Source of the DNA: Synechococcus sp. KORDI-52
Lineage (GTDB): Bacteria; Cyanobacteriota; Cyanobacteriia; PCC-6307; Cyanobiaceae
Assembly: GCF_000737595.1 (NCBI RefSeq)
Contig: NZ_CP006271.1
Span: 2,508,070 to 2,572,069 of the forward strand
Reading direction: 5' to 3'
Length of the DNA: 64,000 bases
Position numbers and translations under genes: made by a program. The number at the start of each line of letters is the position of its first letter. The first letter of the stretch is position 1. Under the pieces are notes generated by a model, which did no database searches, had not been told where the DNA came from, and saw only the letters and a list, made by a program, of their open reading frames with translations. Positions 1 through 9,522 of the stretch are shown in pieces.

Positions 1-2
1 CT

Positions 3-974
3 CAAGCCTGCAGCGGGCTCAGCGAGATGCGGGTTCGCCAGGTGGCAGCCCGGGCCCTGGCCCGCCGCGGCCAGTTGGGATCAGAGGACCTGCAGGACGT
101 TCTGGACGAGAAACGCCAGACGATTGCCCGCAGTGAGGTGCTGGAGTTCTGTCGCAGCGATGCGGGCACAGAAGCCATCGGAGGCCTCGACGGTCTCAAG
201 ACCTGGCTGAACCAACGGCACCGAGCCTTCTCGGAAGATGCGCGGCGTTTCGGACTCCCCCTGCCCCGTGGCGTCCTGCTTGTTGGTCCTCAAGGCACAG
301 GAAAATCACTCACGGCCAAGGCCATCGCCTGCAGTTGGTCGATGCCCCTGTTGCGTCTGGATGTGGGGCGTCTGTTCGCGGGCCTGGTGGGGGCCAGCGA
401 GGCACGCACGCGCGAGATGATTCAACGGGCTGAAGCCATGGCGCCCTGCGTGCTCTGGATCGATGAGATCGACAAGGGCTTCGGGGGGGATGGCCGCAGT
501 GACGGCGGCACCAGCCAGCGGGTTCTGGCCAACGTGCTCACCTGGATGGCTGAGAAACAGTCACCGGTGTTCGTCGTGGCCACCGCGAACGGCGTTGAAA
601 AGCTGCCACCGGAGCTGCTGCGCAAGGGGCGTTTCGATGAGATCTTCATGCTCGATCTGCCCAGCAGCGCTGAGCGCCACAGCATTCTTGAACTGCATCT
701 GGAACGGCGACGCCCGGGGCTGAAGCTTCCCCTGGACACCGTGGTGAGCCGCAGTGAGGGCTTCTCCGGTGCCGAGCTGGAACAGACTGTGATCGAGGCG
801 ATGCACTTGGCCTTCGCCGACAACCGAGAGTTGACGGAGCCGGATCTGATTGGAGCGGCGTCCCAGCTCATCCCCCTCTCCCGTACCGCCAGCGAACAGC
901 TCGAGCGGCTGAAGCAGTGGGCTGCAGGCGGACGCGCCCGCCCGGCCTCTGTTGCTGCAGGTAACGAAGCCTGA
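3..974 (+). CDS. AAA+ ATPase, Ycf46-like, 5' end outside window (partial)
   Basis: C-terminal part of an AAA+ ATPase. The frame is open from the left edge, so the ATG at 27 is probably internal; Ycf46-type proteins are usually around 500 residues. Counting from that ATG, Walker A (GPQGTGKS) is at 87-94, Walker B (WIDEID) at about 144-149 with D146/E147, and an arginine-finger-like RKGRFDE near 202-208. A C-terminal AAA lid helical region follows. ATP hydrolysis is well supported by these motifs. The cellular substrate is unknown; cyanobacterial Ycf46 has been linked to CO2 uptake and photosynthesis regulation, but that is family knowledge and not visible here. Family choice rests on overall resemblance, so FtsH-like or other classical AAA proteins remain possible. 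Confidence 0.8.
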   Translation, partial: QACSGLSEMRVRQVAARALARRGQLGSEDLQDVLDEKRQTIARSEVLEFCRSDAGTEAIGGLDGLKTWLNQRHRAFSEDARRFGLPLPRGVLLVGPQGTGKSLTAKAIACSWSMPLLRLDVGRLFAGLVGASEARTREMIQRAEAMAPCVLWIDEIDKGFGGDGRSDGGTSQRVLANVLTWMAEKQSPVFVVATANGVEKLPPELLRKGRFDEIFMLDLPSSAERHSILELHLERRRPGLKLPLDTVVSRSEGFSGAELEQTVIEAMHLAFADNRELTEPDLIGAASQLIPLSRTASEQLERLKQWAAGGRARPASVAAGNEA

Positions 975-1052
975 CGCGGCGTAACGAACGCCAGCCTTGA
1001 ATAAGGCGCTAAGCGGTGCGCTCCCTACGGTCCGAGCAACAGCAGGATCAAC

Positions 1053-1214
1053 GTGGAGAGCCGCAACGACATCGCCACTCAGCTCTGCGTGGCCTGCCTT
1101 GGTGCTGGCGTGATCACGACCATGGCCGTGGCCCAGGGACAAAGCCCCCTCACCGCCCTTGGCATCACCCTGTTCTCGGGCATAGCCGCGGTGATGGTCG
1201 GCCAGGTGCTCTGA
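1053..1214 (+). CDS. small predicted membrane protein (53 aa)
   Basis: A 53-codon frame opening with GTG and ending TGA, lying between the AAA ATPase and serS. The product has two hydrophobic stretches: LCVACLGAGVITTMAVA, then ITLFSGIAAVMVGQVL at the C-terminus. This fits a small two-helix membrane protein. The same strand, tight packing and clean composition argue for a real gene. No family is recognised. The GTG start is chosen because no ATG lies in frame upstream of the conserved-looking part. Confidence 0.5.
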   Translation: MESRNDIATQLCVACLGAGVITTMAVAQGQSPLTALGITLFSGIAAVMVGQVL

Positions 1215-1256
1215 AACGGACTGCCATAGGCTGCCGGCGCTGACGCCCCTGAAACC

Positions 1257-2534
1257 GTGCTCGATCAGCGCCTTGTGCGTGACAACCCCGAAACGATCGC
1301 CCAGCAACTGGGGCGTCGAGGTAAGGCTGTTGATCTGACCCAACTGCAGCTCATTGCGCAGCAGCAGCGCAATCTGGAGCAACAACGCAGCAGCCTGCAG
1401 GCGGAGGGCAACCGGATCGGCAAGGAAGTCGGCCAACGCATCAAGTCGGGCGCTGATCCCAAAGGCGATGAGGTCGCCGAACTTCGCCAACAGGGCAATG
1501 CCATCAAGCAGAAGGTGGCGGTGCTGGAGGAGGAGGAAAAGCAGCTCTCGCGTGAGCTAAAGCAGCAGCTTCTGGGGTTCCCCAACCTGCCCGCTGAAAG
1601 CTGCCCTGATGGGAGCAGTGAAGACGACAACGTTGAACTGCGCCGCTGGGGAACCCCCAGGGTTGAAAACAACCTGGAGGAGCACTGGCAGATCGCTGAA
1701 CGGCTGCAGCTGTTCGACACCGAACGCTCCGTCCGCATTGCGCAGAGCCGTTTCGTCACACTTATGGGGCAAGGGGCACGGCTGGAGCGTGGGCTGATCA
1801 ATTTCATGCTCGACCTCCACACAAGCAAGGGTTATCGAGAGGTGCTGCCCCCGGTGCTGGTGAACACCGCCAGCCTCACCGGCTCAGGACAACTGCCCAA
1901 GTTCGCCGAGGAAAGCTTCCGTTGCGCGGAAGACGACCTCTGGCTGACACCGACCGCTGAGGTGCCCGTGACCTCCTTGCACCGGGACGAAATCATCCCG
2001 GCAGACCAACTGCCCCTGCGTTACGCCGCCTACAGCCCCTGCTTCCGTCGTGAGGCCGGCAGCTACGGCCGCGACACCCGTGGCTTGATTCGCCTGCACC
2101 AGTTCAACAAGGTGGAGCTGTACTGGTTTGTGCATCCCGATCACTCCGAAGAGGCGCACCAGCAGATCACAGCCGATGCAGAAGCGGTGCTTCAGGCACT
2201 GGAGCTGCCCTATCGGGTCTTGGACCTCTGCACCGCCGACCTCGGCTTTTCCGCCCGCAGGACCTACGACCTCGAGGTCTGGCTGCCGGGGGCTGGGGCT
2301 TACCGGGAAATCTCCAGTTGCAGCGTCTGCGGCGATTTCCAGGCGCGACGGTCCTCCATCCGCACCAAGGAAGGCAAGGCCACGACATTGGTGCACACCC
2401 TGAATGGCAGTGGCCTGGCCGTCGGCAGAACCATGGCGGCCCTGTTGGAAAACGGCCAGCAACCCGACGGCAGTGTCCTGCTGCCCAAAGCGCTGGTGCC
2501 CTACGTCGGCCGCAAGCGGCTCCAGCCAGAATGA
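1257..2534 (+). CDS. serS: seryl-tRNA synthetase
   Basis: Charges tRNA-Ser with serine in the cytoplasm. The 425-residue length is normal for bacterial SerRS. The N-terminal third (about residues 30-105) is a long Gln/Glu/Lys-rich coiled-coil arm that grips the tRNA. The class II core follows, with motif 2 around 258-285 (CFRREAGSYGRDTRGL) and motif 3 near 383-395 (NGSGLAVGRTMAALLE). The substrate loop TAEVP is present. The start is GTG at 1257, the only start that gives the standard beginning LDQRLVRDNPE. The gene lies on the same strand as the following protease gene, 24 bp away, so co-transcription is likely. Confidence 0.97.
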   Translation: MLDQRLVRDNPETIAQQLGRRGKAVDLTQLQLIAQQQRNLEQQRSSLQAEGNRIGKEVGQRIKSGADPKGDEVAELRQQGNAIKQKVAVLEEEEKQLSRELKQQLLGFPNLPAESCPDGSSEDDNVELRRWGTPRVENNLEEHWQIAERLQLFDTERSVRIAQSRFVTLMGQGARLERGLINFMLDLHTSKGYREVLPPVLVNTASLTGSGQLPKFAEESFRCAEDDLWLTPTAEVPVTSLHRDEIIPADQLPLRYAAYSPCFRREAGSYGRDTRGLIRLHQFNKVELYWFVHPDHSEEAHQQITADAEAVLQALELPYRVLDLCTADLGFSARRTYDLEVWLPGAGAYREISSCSVCGDFQARRSSIRTKEGKATTLVHTLNGSGLAVGRTMAALLENGQQPDGSVLLPKALVPYVGRKRLQPE

Positions 2535-2558
2535 TCCGACTGGACTCCTGACGGACAT

Positions 2559-3641
2559 ATGAACGTGTTGGCCGCCCTTCTGGTGCTCGCCCTGCTGATC
2601 GTGGTGCATGAGGCAGGCCATTTTCTTGCTGCCACGCTCCAGGGCATCCGCGTCAGCGGTTTTTCCATTGGCTTTGGCCCGGCCCTGATCAAGAAGCAAC
2701 GGCGTGGGGTGACCTACGCCCTGCGGCTGCTGCCCCTGGGTGGTTTCGTTGCCTTCCCCGACGACGACGAGGAGAGCACGATCCCTGCTGATGATCCGGA
2801 TCTGCTGCGCAACCGCCCGATCCCCCAGCAGGCGTTGGTGGTGGCTGCAGGCGTGTTAGCCAACCTGGCCTTGGCCCTGGTGGTGCTGTTCGCTCAGGCA
2901 GCGTTTGTCGGCGTGCCCGCCGCGCCGGATCCTGGGGTTCTGGTGGTTCAGGTGCAACCGGGTGGTGCTGCCGCCCGCTCCGGGCTTCGTGCGGGCGACC
3001 AGATCCTCAGCCTGAATGACCAACCCCTTGCCGCAGGACAACGGGGCGTTGCCACGATGGTGCGGGATGTGAAAGCAGCACCCGAGCAACCCATCCGCGT
3101 GGAGCGAAAGCGGGGAGACGCGACGTCCACGGTTGAACTGATCCCCGACGATCAACAGGGCACAGGAAAAATTGGAGCCCAACTGCAGGCCAACATCAGT
3201 GGGGAGATGCGCCCCGTCCGCAATCCCGTTGAACTGGTTCTCACCACCGGCTCGCAATTCAGCCAAATGCTGGAGCAAACCGTGCGCGGCTACGCCGGTC
3301 TCCTGACGAACTTCCGAGCCACGGCAGGCCAGGTGAGTGGTCCCGTGAAGATCGTTGAGATGGGCGCACAGCTCAGCCAGCAGGGGGGATCCGGGTTGGT
3401 GCTCTTCTCAGCCTTGATCTCAATCAATCTGGCGGTGCTCAATTCACTGCCGCTTCCGCTGCTCGATGGCTGGCAAATGATGATGCTCGCGATTCAGTCC
3501 GTTCGGGGTCGTCCGGTGTCGGAGCGGATCCAGATGGCCTTCGTGCAATCCGGTTTTCTTCTTCTGGTGGGGCTCACGCTTGTGCTGATCGTGCGTGACA
3601 CCACACAACTGCCGGTGGTGCAGCAATTGATGGGTCGCTGA
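2559..3641 (+). CDS. rseP: RIP metalloprotease RseP/site-2 protease family
   Basis: Intramembrane zinc metalloprotease (M50) with 360 residues. The first transmembrane helix carries the zinc motif H17-E-A-G-H21. A PDZ domain covers about residues 115-205 ([19 protein letters not shown]). The third zinc ligand motif is [10 protein letters not shown], with D303 near the C-terminal membrane segments. In E. coli the relative cleaves anti-sigma factor RseA and signal peptide remnants; cyanobacterial substrates are less clear. It sits between serS and rpsN on the same strand, the usual order in marine picocyanobacteria as far as I recall. Catalytic residues are intact. Confidence 0.93.
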   Translation: MNVLAALLVLALLIVVHEAGHFLAATLQGIRVSGFSIGFGPALIKKQRRGVTYALRLLPLGGFVAFPDDDEESTIPADDPDLLRNRPIPQQALVVAAGVLANLALALVVLFAQAAFVGVPAAPDPGVLVVQVQPGGAAARSGLRAGDQILSLNDQPLAAGQRGVATMVRDVKAAPEQPIRVERKRGDATSTVELIPDDQQGTGKIGAQLQANISGEMRPVRNPVELVLTTGSQFSQMLEQTVRGYAGLLTNFRATAGQVSGPVKIVEMGAQLSQQGGSGLVLFSALISINLAVLNSLPLPLLDGWQMMMLAIQSVRGRPVSERIQMAFVQSGFLLLVGLTLVLIVRDTTQLPVVQQLMGR

Positions 3642-3699
3642 GGGGGGCGAGGTCGCCCGTGTATCGTTAACGATTCGTTCACTCGCTGCCCTCAGCTGC

Positions 3700-4002
3700 A
3701 TGGCCAAAAAGTCGATGATCGCTCGCGATGTGAAGCGAAAGAAAACGGTTGAGCGCTATGCAGCCAAGCGCGCAGCACTGATGGAAGCCTTCAACGCAGC
3801 AGAAGATCCGATGGATCGCCTGGAGATCCATCGCAAGATCCAGGCTCTGCCTCGCAACAGCGCACGCATCCGTGTGCGCAACCGCTGCTGGGCCACCGGC
3901 AAACCCAGAGGCGTGTATCGCGATTTCGGTCTCTGCCGTAACCAGCTTCGTGAGCGCGCCCACAAAGGAGAACTGCCAGGCGTGGTCAAGTCCAGCTGGT
4001 GA
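3700..4002 (+). CDS. rpsN: 30S ribosomal protein S14
   Basis: Small-subunit ribosomal protein of 100 residues that helps assemble the 30S head. It is the long, zinc-free form: there is no CxxC zinc ribbon, and the C-terminal block [20 protein letters not shown] is typical of cyanobacterial and plastid S14. It stands outside the main ribosomal protein cluster, as in other cyanobacteria. A strong hairpin terminator follows directly. The start ATG gives the usual [10 protein letters not shown] beginning. Confidence 0.97.
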   Translation: MAKKSMIARDVKRKKTVERYAAKRAALMEAFNAAEDPMDRLEIHRKIQALPRNSARIRVRNRCWATGKPRGVYRDFGLCRNQLRERAHKGELPGVVKSSW

Positions 4003-4027
4003 TCAGTCTGTCGCCCTGGCGTCATGA

Positions 4028-4052
4028 GGGGAGGCTTGGCCTCCCCTTTCTT
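4028..4052 (+). terminator. intrinsic terminator after rpsN
   Basis: An 8-bp perfect stem, GGGGAGGC with GCCTCCCC, a 3-nt loop, then TTTCTT. It lies 25 bp after the rpsN stop codon and before pnp, so it should end the rpsN transcript. Confidence 0.75.
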
Positions 4053-4108
4053 GTGAAGAGCAGCCATGAAATGTCAGACTTGGGATTGACAAAAGGACAT
4101 AAGACGTC

Positions 4109-6274
4109 GTGCAAGGACAAACCCAGTCGATCTCCTTTGACGGACGCGAGATTCGACTGACCACCGGGCGCTTCGCCCCTCAGGCGGGAGGATCCGTCTT
4201 GGTGGAGTGTGGCGACACCGCCGTGCTTGTGACCGCAACCCGCTCGGGGGGGCGTGAAGGCATTGATTTTCTGCCGCTGATCTGCGACTACGAAGAGCGG
4301 CTTTATGCAGCTGGCCGCATTCCCGGCAGCTACATGCGTCGTGAGAGCCGCCCACCCGAACGCGCCACGCTCACGGCTCGACTGATTGATCGCCCCATGC
4401 GGCCGCTGTTCCCCAGCTGGCTGCGCGACGACCTGCAGGTGGTCGCCACCTGCCTATCCCTCGATGAGCGGGTCCCCGCCGATGTTCTGGCGGTGACGGG
4501 CGCATCGATTGCCACGCTGCTCGCGGGCATCCCCTTCAACGGCCCGATGGCAGCCGTGCGGGTGGGCCTGCTGGGGGATGACTTCGTCCTCAACCCGAGT
4601 TACCGGGAAATCGAACGGGGTGATCTCGACCTGGTGGTCGCCGGCACCCCAGATGGCGTGGTGATGGTCGAGGCCGGTGCCAACCAGCTGCCCGAGCAGG
4701 ACGTGATCGAGGCGATCGATTTCGGCTACGAAGCGATCTGCGAACTGATCAAGGCTCAGGAACAGCTGCTCAAGGATCTGGGCATCACCCAGGTGAAGCC
4801 GGAGAAGCCTGAAGAAGACAGCACCGTTCCCGCCTATCTGGAGAAACAGTGCAGCAAAGCGATCAGCGCTGTGCTCAGCAAGTTTGATCAAAGCAAGGAG
4901 GAGCGGGACACAGCCCTGGAAACTGTGAAGGGCGAGGTGTCCGAGACCATCGCGGGTCTTAAAGAAGACCATGCCGTTCGCCAGGCTCTGGCCAGCAGCC
5001 CGAAACTGCTCGGCAACAGCTTCAAGGCTCTGACCAAGACATTGATGCGTCAGCAGATTCTCAAGGACGGCAAGCGTGTTGACGGACGCGGCCTCGACGA
5101 GGTGCGTCAGATCAGCGCCATGGCCGGCGTGCTGCCGCGCCGGGTGCATGGCTCCGGTCTGTTCCAGCGCGGACTGACCCAGGTGCTCTCCACTGCAACG
5201 CTGGGCACCCCCAGCGATGCTCAGGAGATGGATGATCTCCATCCCAACACCGAGAAGCTATACCTGCACCATTACAACTTCCCGCCCTATTCCGTCGGTG
5301 AAACGCGGCCGATGCGCTCCCCCGGTCGACGTGAGATCGGCCATGGCGCCCTGGCCGAGCGGGCCATTCTTCCAGTACTTCCCGAGAAGGACACCTTCCC
5401 TTACGTGGTGCGTGTGGTGAGCGAAGTGCTCAGCTCCAATGGCTCCACCTCAATGGGTTCCGTCTGCGGCAGCACCCTGTCGCTGATGGATGCCGGTGTG
5501 CCGTTGAAGGCCCCGGTGAGTGGCGCTGCCATGGGTCTGATCAAGGAAGGTGATGAGGTTCGGATCCTCACCGACATCCAGGGCATCGAGGACTTCCTCG
5601 GTGATATGGACTTCAAGGTGGCCGGTAGCGAAAAGGGCATCACCGCCCTGCAGATGGATATGAAGATCACCGGCCTCTCCGTGAAGACGGTGGCCGAAGC
5701 CGTGAATCAAGCGCGCCCGGCACGGCTCCACATCCTCGAGAAGATGCTCGAGGCGATCGACACCCCTCGGGACAACCTGTCTCCCCATGCCCCACGTCTG
5801 CTCAGCTTCCGGATTGATCCTGAGCTGATCGGCACCGTGATCGGCCCCGGTGGACGCACAATTAAAGGCATCACCGAGCGCACCAACACCAAGATCGACA
5901 TCGAGGACGGTGGCATCGTGACCATCGCCTCCCACGATGGTGCTGCGGCTGAAGAAGCCCAGAAGATCATCGAAGGCCTAACCCGCAAGGTCAATGAAGG
6001 CGAGGTGTTCTCCGGGTCGATCACACGGATCATCCCGATCGGAGCCTTCGTGGAGATCCTCCCTGGCAAGGAGGGCATGATCCACATCTCGCAGCTCTCC
6101 GAAGCTCGTGTCGAAAAGGTCGAAGACGTGGTGAAGGTGGGCGACGAGGTGACTGTTCGGGTGCGCGAAATCGACAACCGCGGCCGCATCAACCTCACCC
6201 TACGAGGCGTGCCCCAGGCCGGCGACGCCGCCGAAGTGGAGCCTCAGCCCACCCCGGTGGCACCGCTCAACTGA
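4109..6274 (+). CDS. pnp: polyribonucleotide nucleotidyltransferase (PNPase)
   Basis: Phosphorolytic 3'-5' exoribonuclease that also adds polynucleotide tails; in cyanobacteria PNPase is the main RNA tailing enzyme (family knowledge). The 721 residues show two RNase PH domains with a helical linker between them (about 230-300). A KH domain has its GxxG loop near 577 ([11 protein letters not shown]). An S1 domain lies at about 625-695 ([19 protein letters not shown]). The catalytic-core signature [19 protein letters not shown] is present. The start is GTG, giving [15 protein letters not shown]. The gene is monocistronic, behind the rpsN terminator. Confidence 0.97.
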   Translation: MQGQTQSISFDGREIRLTTGRFAPQAGGSVLVECGDTAVLVTATRSGGREGIDFLPLICDYEERLYAAGRIPGSYMRRESRPPERATLTARLIDRPMRPLFPSWLRDDLQVVATCLSLDERVPADVLAVTGASIATLLAGIPFNGPMAAVRVGLLGDDFVLNPSYREIERGDLDLVVAGTPDGVVMVEAGANQLPEQDVIEAIDFGYEAICELIKAQEQLLKDLGITQVKPEKPEEDSTVPAYLEKQCSKAISAVLSKFDQSKEERDTALETVKGEVSETIAGLKEDHAVRQALASSPKLLGNSFKALTKTLMRQQILKDGKRVDGRGLDEVRQISAMAGVLPRRVHGSGLFQRGLTQVLSTATLGTPSDAQEMDDLHPNTEKLYLHHYNFPPYSVGETRPMRSPGRREIGHGALAERAILPVLPEKDTFPYVVRVVSEVLSSNGSTSMGSVCGSTLSLMDAGVPLKAPVSGAAMGLIKEGDEVRILTDIQGIEDFLGDMDFKVAGSEKGITALQMDMKITGLSVKTVAEAVNQARPARLHILEKMLEAIDTPRDNLSPHAPRLLSFRIDPELIGTVIGPGGRTIKGITERTNTKIDIEDGGIVTIASHDGAAAEEAQKIIEGLTRKVNEGEVFSGSITRIIPIGAFVEILPGKEGMIHISQLSEARVEKVEDVVKVGDEVTVRVREIDNRGRINLTLRGVPQAGDAAEVEPQPTPVAPLN

Positions 6275-6281
6275 TCAGGTC

Positions 6282-7199
6282 TCAGACCTGAAAGCCGGGA
6301 TCGATCTCGGCCATGGCCCGCGTCGCACGCTCTCCGAGCTCGGCGTGGGCTTTTCCATGGCTGGCGATCAGACAGCCGGCCTGACGCACATCGCCGGTGT
6401 TGTACGTGAGGTCGGCCTGATCGGCATGGGTGAAACGACCACCAGCCGCCAGCAGCACCGCCTCCGGAGCAGCCATGTCCCAATCCTTGGGAGCACTCTT
6501 GCCAGAGAGGGATACATAGAGGTCAGTTTCACCTCTCAGGATCGTGGCCACCTTGAAGCCAACGCTGCCCACGGCTTTGGAACCGCCGAGATTGAGGGCA
6601 TCAATGAGCTTGACCAAACGGTCGTCGCGGTGGCTGCGGCTGGCCACCAGGATCAGATCTGAAACCACAGTTCTGTCGCTGAAGCGAACCGGCGACCGCT
6701 CACCCTGACGGTCTTCACACCAGGCACCCTCACCAACGATGCCGATCCACAGTTCATCGGCTTCCGGCAGAAGCACAACTCCGATCACTGGCCGCTTGTC
6801 GCGCACCAGGGCCAGATGAACGGCGTATTCGCCTGTGCCCTGCAGGAAATCCTTAGTGCCATCAAGGGGATCGAGAATCCACAGCCACTCCGCCGGCAGC
6901 GGTTGGCCTTCCGTGAGCTGCTCCTTGGCGGTCTCCTCGCTGAGCAGCGTCCAGTCGGCCTTGGGGAACGCGGCAGACAGTCCATCGAGCAACCACTTGT
7001 TCACGGCCAGATCAGCCGCAGAGACGGGGCCTTCCCCGCCTTCATCGACACTCAACGCCTTGGGGAAACCATGCGGAGGCTGCTCGCCGCGGGCATAGGC
7101 CCGCAGGATGTCGGCGGCACCCCAACTCAAGCGACGCAATTCCGTCAGCAGAGCCTCCTGGTTCACGCCAGCGGGGAGAACGGCAGAGCTGGGCATCAT
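6282..7199 (-). CDS. cysQ: 3'(2'),5'-bisphosphate nucleotidase, CysQ-like inositol-phosphatase family
   Basis: Likely hydrolyses 3'-phosphoadenosine 5'-phosphate (PAP) to AMP in sulfate assimilation. The 305-residue product has the lithium-sensitive phosphatase motifs: a metal-binding Glu in LLSEET, DPLDGTKDF near residue 108, and DWDMAAPEA in the C-terminal half. The Met pair at 7199/7196 is chosen as start because longer frames run into the divergent rsmI gene. It is convergent with pnp, with only 7 bp between stops. Other inositol monophosphatase-type substrates cannot be excluded. Confidence 0.85.
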   Translation of the reverse strand: MMPSSAVLPAGVNQEALLTELRRLSWGAADILRAYARGEQPPHGFPKALSVDEGGEGPVSAADLAVNKWLLDGLSAAFPKADWTLLSEETAKEQLTEGQPLPAEWLWILDPLDGTKDFLQGTGEYAVHLALVRDKRPVIGVVLLPEADELWIGIVGEGAWCEDRQGERSPVRFSDRTVVSDLILVASRSHRDDRLVKLIDALNLGGSKAVGSVGFKVATILRGETDLYVSLSGKSAPKDWDMAAPEAVLLAAGGRFTHADQADLTYNTGDVRQAGCLIASHGKAHAELGERATRAMAEIDPGFQV

Positions 7200-7222
7200 G
7201 ATCAACAGAGGCGCTCGCCATT

Positions 7223-8083
7223 GTGATGCAGCGGGATGAACCAAGCGGCGGCAGCCTTTATCTGGTGGGCACTCCCATTGGTCATCTGGGGGACCTGTCA
7301 CCACGAGCCCGCGACTTGCTCCGCAGCGTGGATGTGATCGCCTGTGAAGACACCCGTCACAGCGGACAGCTTCTCAGCAGTCTTGGAGCGAGCGGCCGCA
7401 AGCTGTCCTTTCATCAGCACAACACCCGCACCCGCTTGCCCCAACTGCTGGATCTGCTGACCGACGGACAAAGCCTGGCGGTGATCAGTGATGCCGGGCT
7501 TCCGGGCATCAGCGACCCCGGTGAAGAGCTGGTGGCCGCCGCGCACCAAGCAGGCCATCCCGTGATCTGCATTCCTGGCCCCTGCGCCGCCACCACTGCT
7601 CTGGTGAGCAGCGGCTTGCCAAGTGGACGTTTCTGCTTCGAAGGATTTCTGCCGGCCAAAGGCAAGGAGCGGCGGGCACGCCTGGAGGCCATCAGCCATG
7701 AACCCCGCACCATGGTGCTGTACGAAGCGCCGCACCGCCTGATCACGTTGCTCGAGGAACTCCAGCACCACTGCGGAGGAGAGCGTCCCCTGCAGGTGGC
7801 ACGGGAACTGACCAAACGCCATGAAGAACAAGTGGGGCCGACAGTGGACCTTGCCCTGCTGCACTTTCAGCAGCACCCGCCCCAAGGGGAATGCACGGTT
7901 GTGCTGGGGGGAGCAGCGCCGGAAATCGCAGAAGAACCTGACGATGATGACTTGCTCAGTCAGCTGCAGGCGTTGCAGGAGGAGGGGGCAAGCGCCAGCG
8001 ACGCTGCGAGGCAATTGGCCCAGACCACAGGGCTGTCCAGACGACGGCTGTATGCCCTCTTGCACCAGGGCACGTCAAACTAA
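7223..8083 (+). CDS. rsmI: 16S rRNA (cytidine1402-2'-O)-methyltransferase RsmI
   Basis: SAM-dependent enzyme that 2'-O-methylates C1402 in the decoding centre of 16S rRNA. It belongs to the tetrapyrrole methylase fold. The 286-residue protein has the family blocks GTPIGHLGDLSPRA near the N-terminus, CEDTRHSGQLL, and SDAGLPGISDPGEELV, all characteristic of RsmI. The start is GTG at 7223 or ATG at 7226. It is divergent from the cysQ gene, with about 23 bp between start codons. Confidence 0.94.
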   Translation: MMQRDEPSGGSLYLVGTPIGHLGDLSPRARDLLRSVDVIACEDTRHSGQLLSSLGASGRKLSFHQHNTRTRLPQLLDLLTDGQSLAVISDAGLPGISDPGEELVAAAHQAGHPVICIPGPCAATTALVSSGLPSGRFCFEGFLPAKGKERRARLEAISHEPRTMVLYEAPHRLITLLEELQHHCGGERPLQVARELTKRHEEQVGPTVDLALLHFQQHPPQGECTVVLGGAAPEIAEEPDDDDLLSQLQALQEEGASASDAARQLAQTTGLSRRRLYALLHQGTSN

Positions 8084-8101
8084 GCGCGTGACGGTTGTGC
8101 T

Positions 8102-8338
8102 GTGTTGATTCGCCTTCGTCTTCTGCTGATCAGCTTCGGCGGTGGCCTGCTGCTGCTGCTGCTGCTCTGCCTTGGAGCGCAGAACCTTCAGGATCGCCAC
8201 ACGATCCAACTCGGGGGGCAGCGCTCGGTGCCTCTTCCCACGGGTTTTATCGTGGGCGTTGCTCTGGTGATCGGTGTGATCAGTGGCGGAACCGCGACGG
8301 CCGTCTTGCTTCCCGATCAGCGCGATCGCTTCGATTAA
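8102..8338 (+). CDS. small membrane protein, hypothetical (78 aa)
   Basis: A 78-residue protein starting at GTG 18 bp after rsmI, so probably in the same transcript. Two hydrophobic segments are clear: about residues 4-24, rich in Leu, and about 48-69 (GFIVGVALVIGVISGGTATAVLL). A polar stretch lies between them. This layout resembles LapA/DUF1049-type small membrane proteins, but the likeness is weak and no function is claimed. Confidence 0.65.
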   Translation: MLIRLRLLLISFGGGLLLLLLLCLGAQNLQDRHTIQLGGQRSVPLPTGFIVGVALVIGVISGGTATAVLLPDQRDRFD

Positions 8339-8357
8339 GAGCGATCAACTCCGGTGA

Positions 8358-9071
8358 TCAGGCATCAAGCGCAATCAGCGTTCCGTCCAACACCAAGCGA
8401 GTGATGCCTCGAGCCAACAGGTAGCTGCTGGTGCGCTGAAACACAGCCGTATCGGGAACCTTGATCACCCGCTGGCTCCGCCCGCACTGGCGCTTTGCAG
8501 CGCGAGGGCTGGCAAACAGGCACAACCCGTGACGTTCCTGCTCGGCATCGTCGAGGAGTCCCAACTCGGGAAACTCCTTGAGTGGGCGCGCATCCAGCTC
8601 AACCACCTTGTCGACAAGCATGTAGGCGCTGTCGGGCAGCAGGTCGACACTGAACGGTTGCGCCTGATTCAGGGGACGATCACTGAGCTCACCAACGCCC
8701 AGCAAGGGGACAAGCTCCGTGAAGGTTTCTGTGCTGCCGTTGTCCTCGTCTTCAGCGAGCTCATCATCAGGGTCTTCGCCGAAGTCATCAGCGTCATCAA
8801 GGGCCAAGCTGCTGTCATCAGCCTTGATGGAGTCAGCTTCGGATTCAATCGGCTTGGTGGGTCCTACCTGATGAGCAGCAGCAGCCGATCCCCTGAGGCG
8901 ACTGGCTTTCAAGGCCGCATAGGCCTCAGCGGGCATCATTGATTTCACCGTACGGCTGACGGTGTTGGCACTGCAGCCAAAGGAATCGGCCAGAGCAGCT
9001 GTTGACTCGCCGGCCTTGTAGCGACCCACCAGATCCTGTTTTTCGCTGTCGCTGAGACGACGCGGCGTCAT
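8358..9071 (-). CDS. HTH-type DNA-binding protein, conserved hypothetical (237 aa)
   Basis: The N-terminal 45 residues look like a Hin/transposase-type helix-turn-helix: LVGRYKAGESTAALADSFGC followed by SANTVSRTVK. A very acidic low-complexity middle follows (about 70-115, many Asp/Glu). The C-terminal domain of about 110 residues ends near LARGITRLVLDGTLIALDA. Such a layout suggests a DNA-binding regulator with a separate sensing or oligomerisation domain, but no ligand motif is visible. It lies just upstream of tRNA-Arg on the opposite strand. Confidence 0.7.
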   Translation of the reverse strand: MTPRRLSDSEKQDLVGRYKAGESTAALADSFGCSANTVSRTVKSMMPAEAYAALKASRLRGSAAAAHQVGPTKPIESEADSIKADDSSLALDDADDFGEDPDDELAEDEDNGSTETFTELVPLLGVGELSDRPLNQAQPFSVDLLPDSAYMLVDKVVELDARPLKEFPELGLLDDAEQERHGLCLFASPRAAKRQCGRSQRVIKVPDTAVFQRTSSYLLARGITRLVLDGTLIALDA

Positions 9072-9159
9072 GGATCCCGATCAAGAACAAATCACTTTAG
9101 GCGGCTCGAGGAAGCCAAAGCAGCCTTTCCTGGATCAGCCTGGCAAGATGGTCCAACTA

Positions 9160-9233
9160 GCTCCCTTAGCTCAGCTGGATAGAGCAACTGCCTTCTAAGC
9201 AGTCGGTCGATGGTTCGAATCCATCAGGGGGCG
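9160..9233 (+). tRNA. tRNA-Arg(TCT)
   Basis: A full cloverleaf: acceptor GCTCCCT pairs with AGGGGGC with one T-G wobble; the D arm is GCTCAGCTGGATAGAGC; the anticodon stem ACTGC/GCAGT encloses loop CTTCTAA with anticodon TCT; the T stem is GATGG/CCATC. No CCA is encoded. Its 3' half recurs at 14689-14734, which marks it as the probable integration site of the island that follows. Confidence 0.96.
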
Positions 9234-9330
9234 TCGCCAAAAAGCCCAGCAATAGCAGGGATTCTTACATCGAGACCAGCCTTGCTGGTTTCCGTTCATT
9301 TTGAGGATGTTTGGGCATCTTCCATGCTGT

Positions 9331-9370
9331 TTCCGTGCGATCTTCCGTGCAGCTCGATAGTTTCCGTGCA
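9331..9370 (+). repeat. three direct copies of TTCCGTGC(A/G)
   Basis: TTCCGTGCG occurs at 9331-9339, and TTCCGTGCA at 9343-9351 and 9362-9370. A degenerate copy TTCCGTTC is at 9290-9297. Single perfect copies recur at 13146-13154 and 14639-14647, all in the same orientation. They lie between the tRNA and the integrase remnant, where arm-type recombinase sites would be expected, but no binding is shown. Confidence 0.55.
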
Positions 9371-9384
9371 CGGCAGTGACGCAC

Positions 9385-9522
9385 ATGCCAAAGGAGCGCG
9401 CTGACGCACAGCCTTGGGAGGCGGCACTGAAGCGTGCGATTAAGACGCAGCACAAATGGGGCTATTCGGTACGACCCATGCGCGGGAAGGTGCAAGTCGA
9501 GCGGTTTGGCACATGGCACTAG
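9385..9522 (+). pseudogene. integrase N-terminal fragment (45 codons, truncated)
   Basis: A 45-residue frame, beginning MPKERADAQPWEAALKRAIK and containing KWGYSVRPMRGKVQVERF, closed by TAG. The KW..VR.MRGKV pattern resembles the N-terminal arm-binding region of the long tyrosine integrases found next to tRNAs in marine Synechococcus. No core-binding or catalytic domain follows in any frame. It lies 152 bp after tRNA-Arg in the orientation expected for an island integrase. It is read here as the leftover of an older integration; identification rests on recall of the family. Confidence 0.55.

Noticed and set aside
4454..5242. 262-codon frame antisense to pnp
   Set aside because: Shadow frame of PNPase; no domain.
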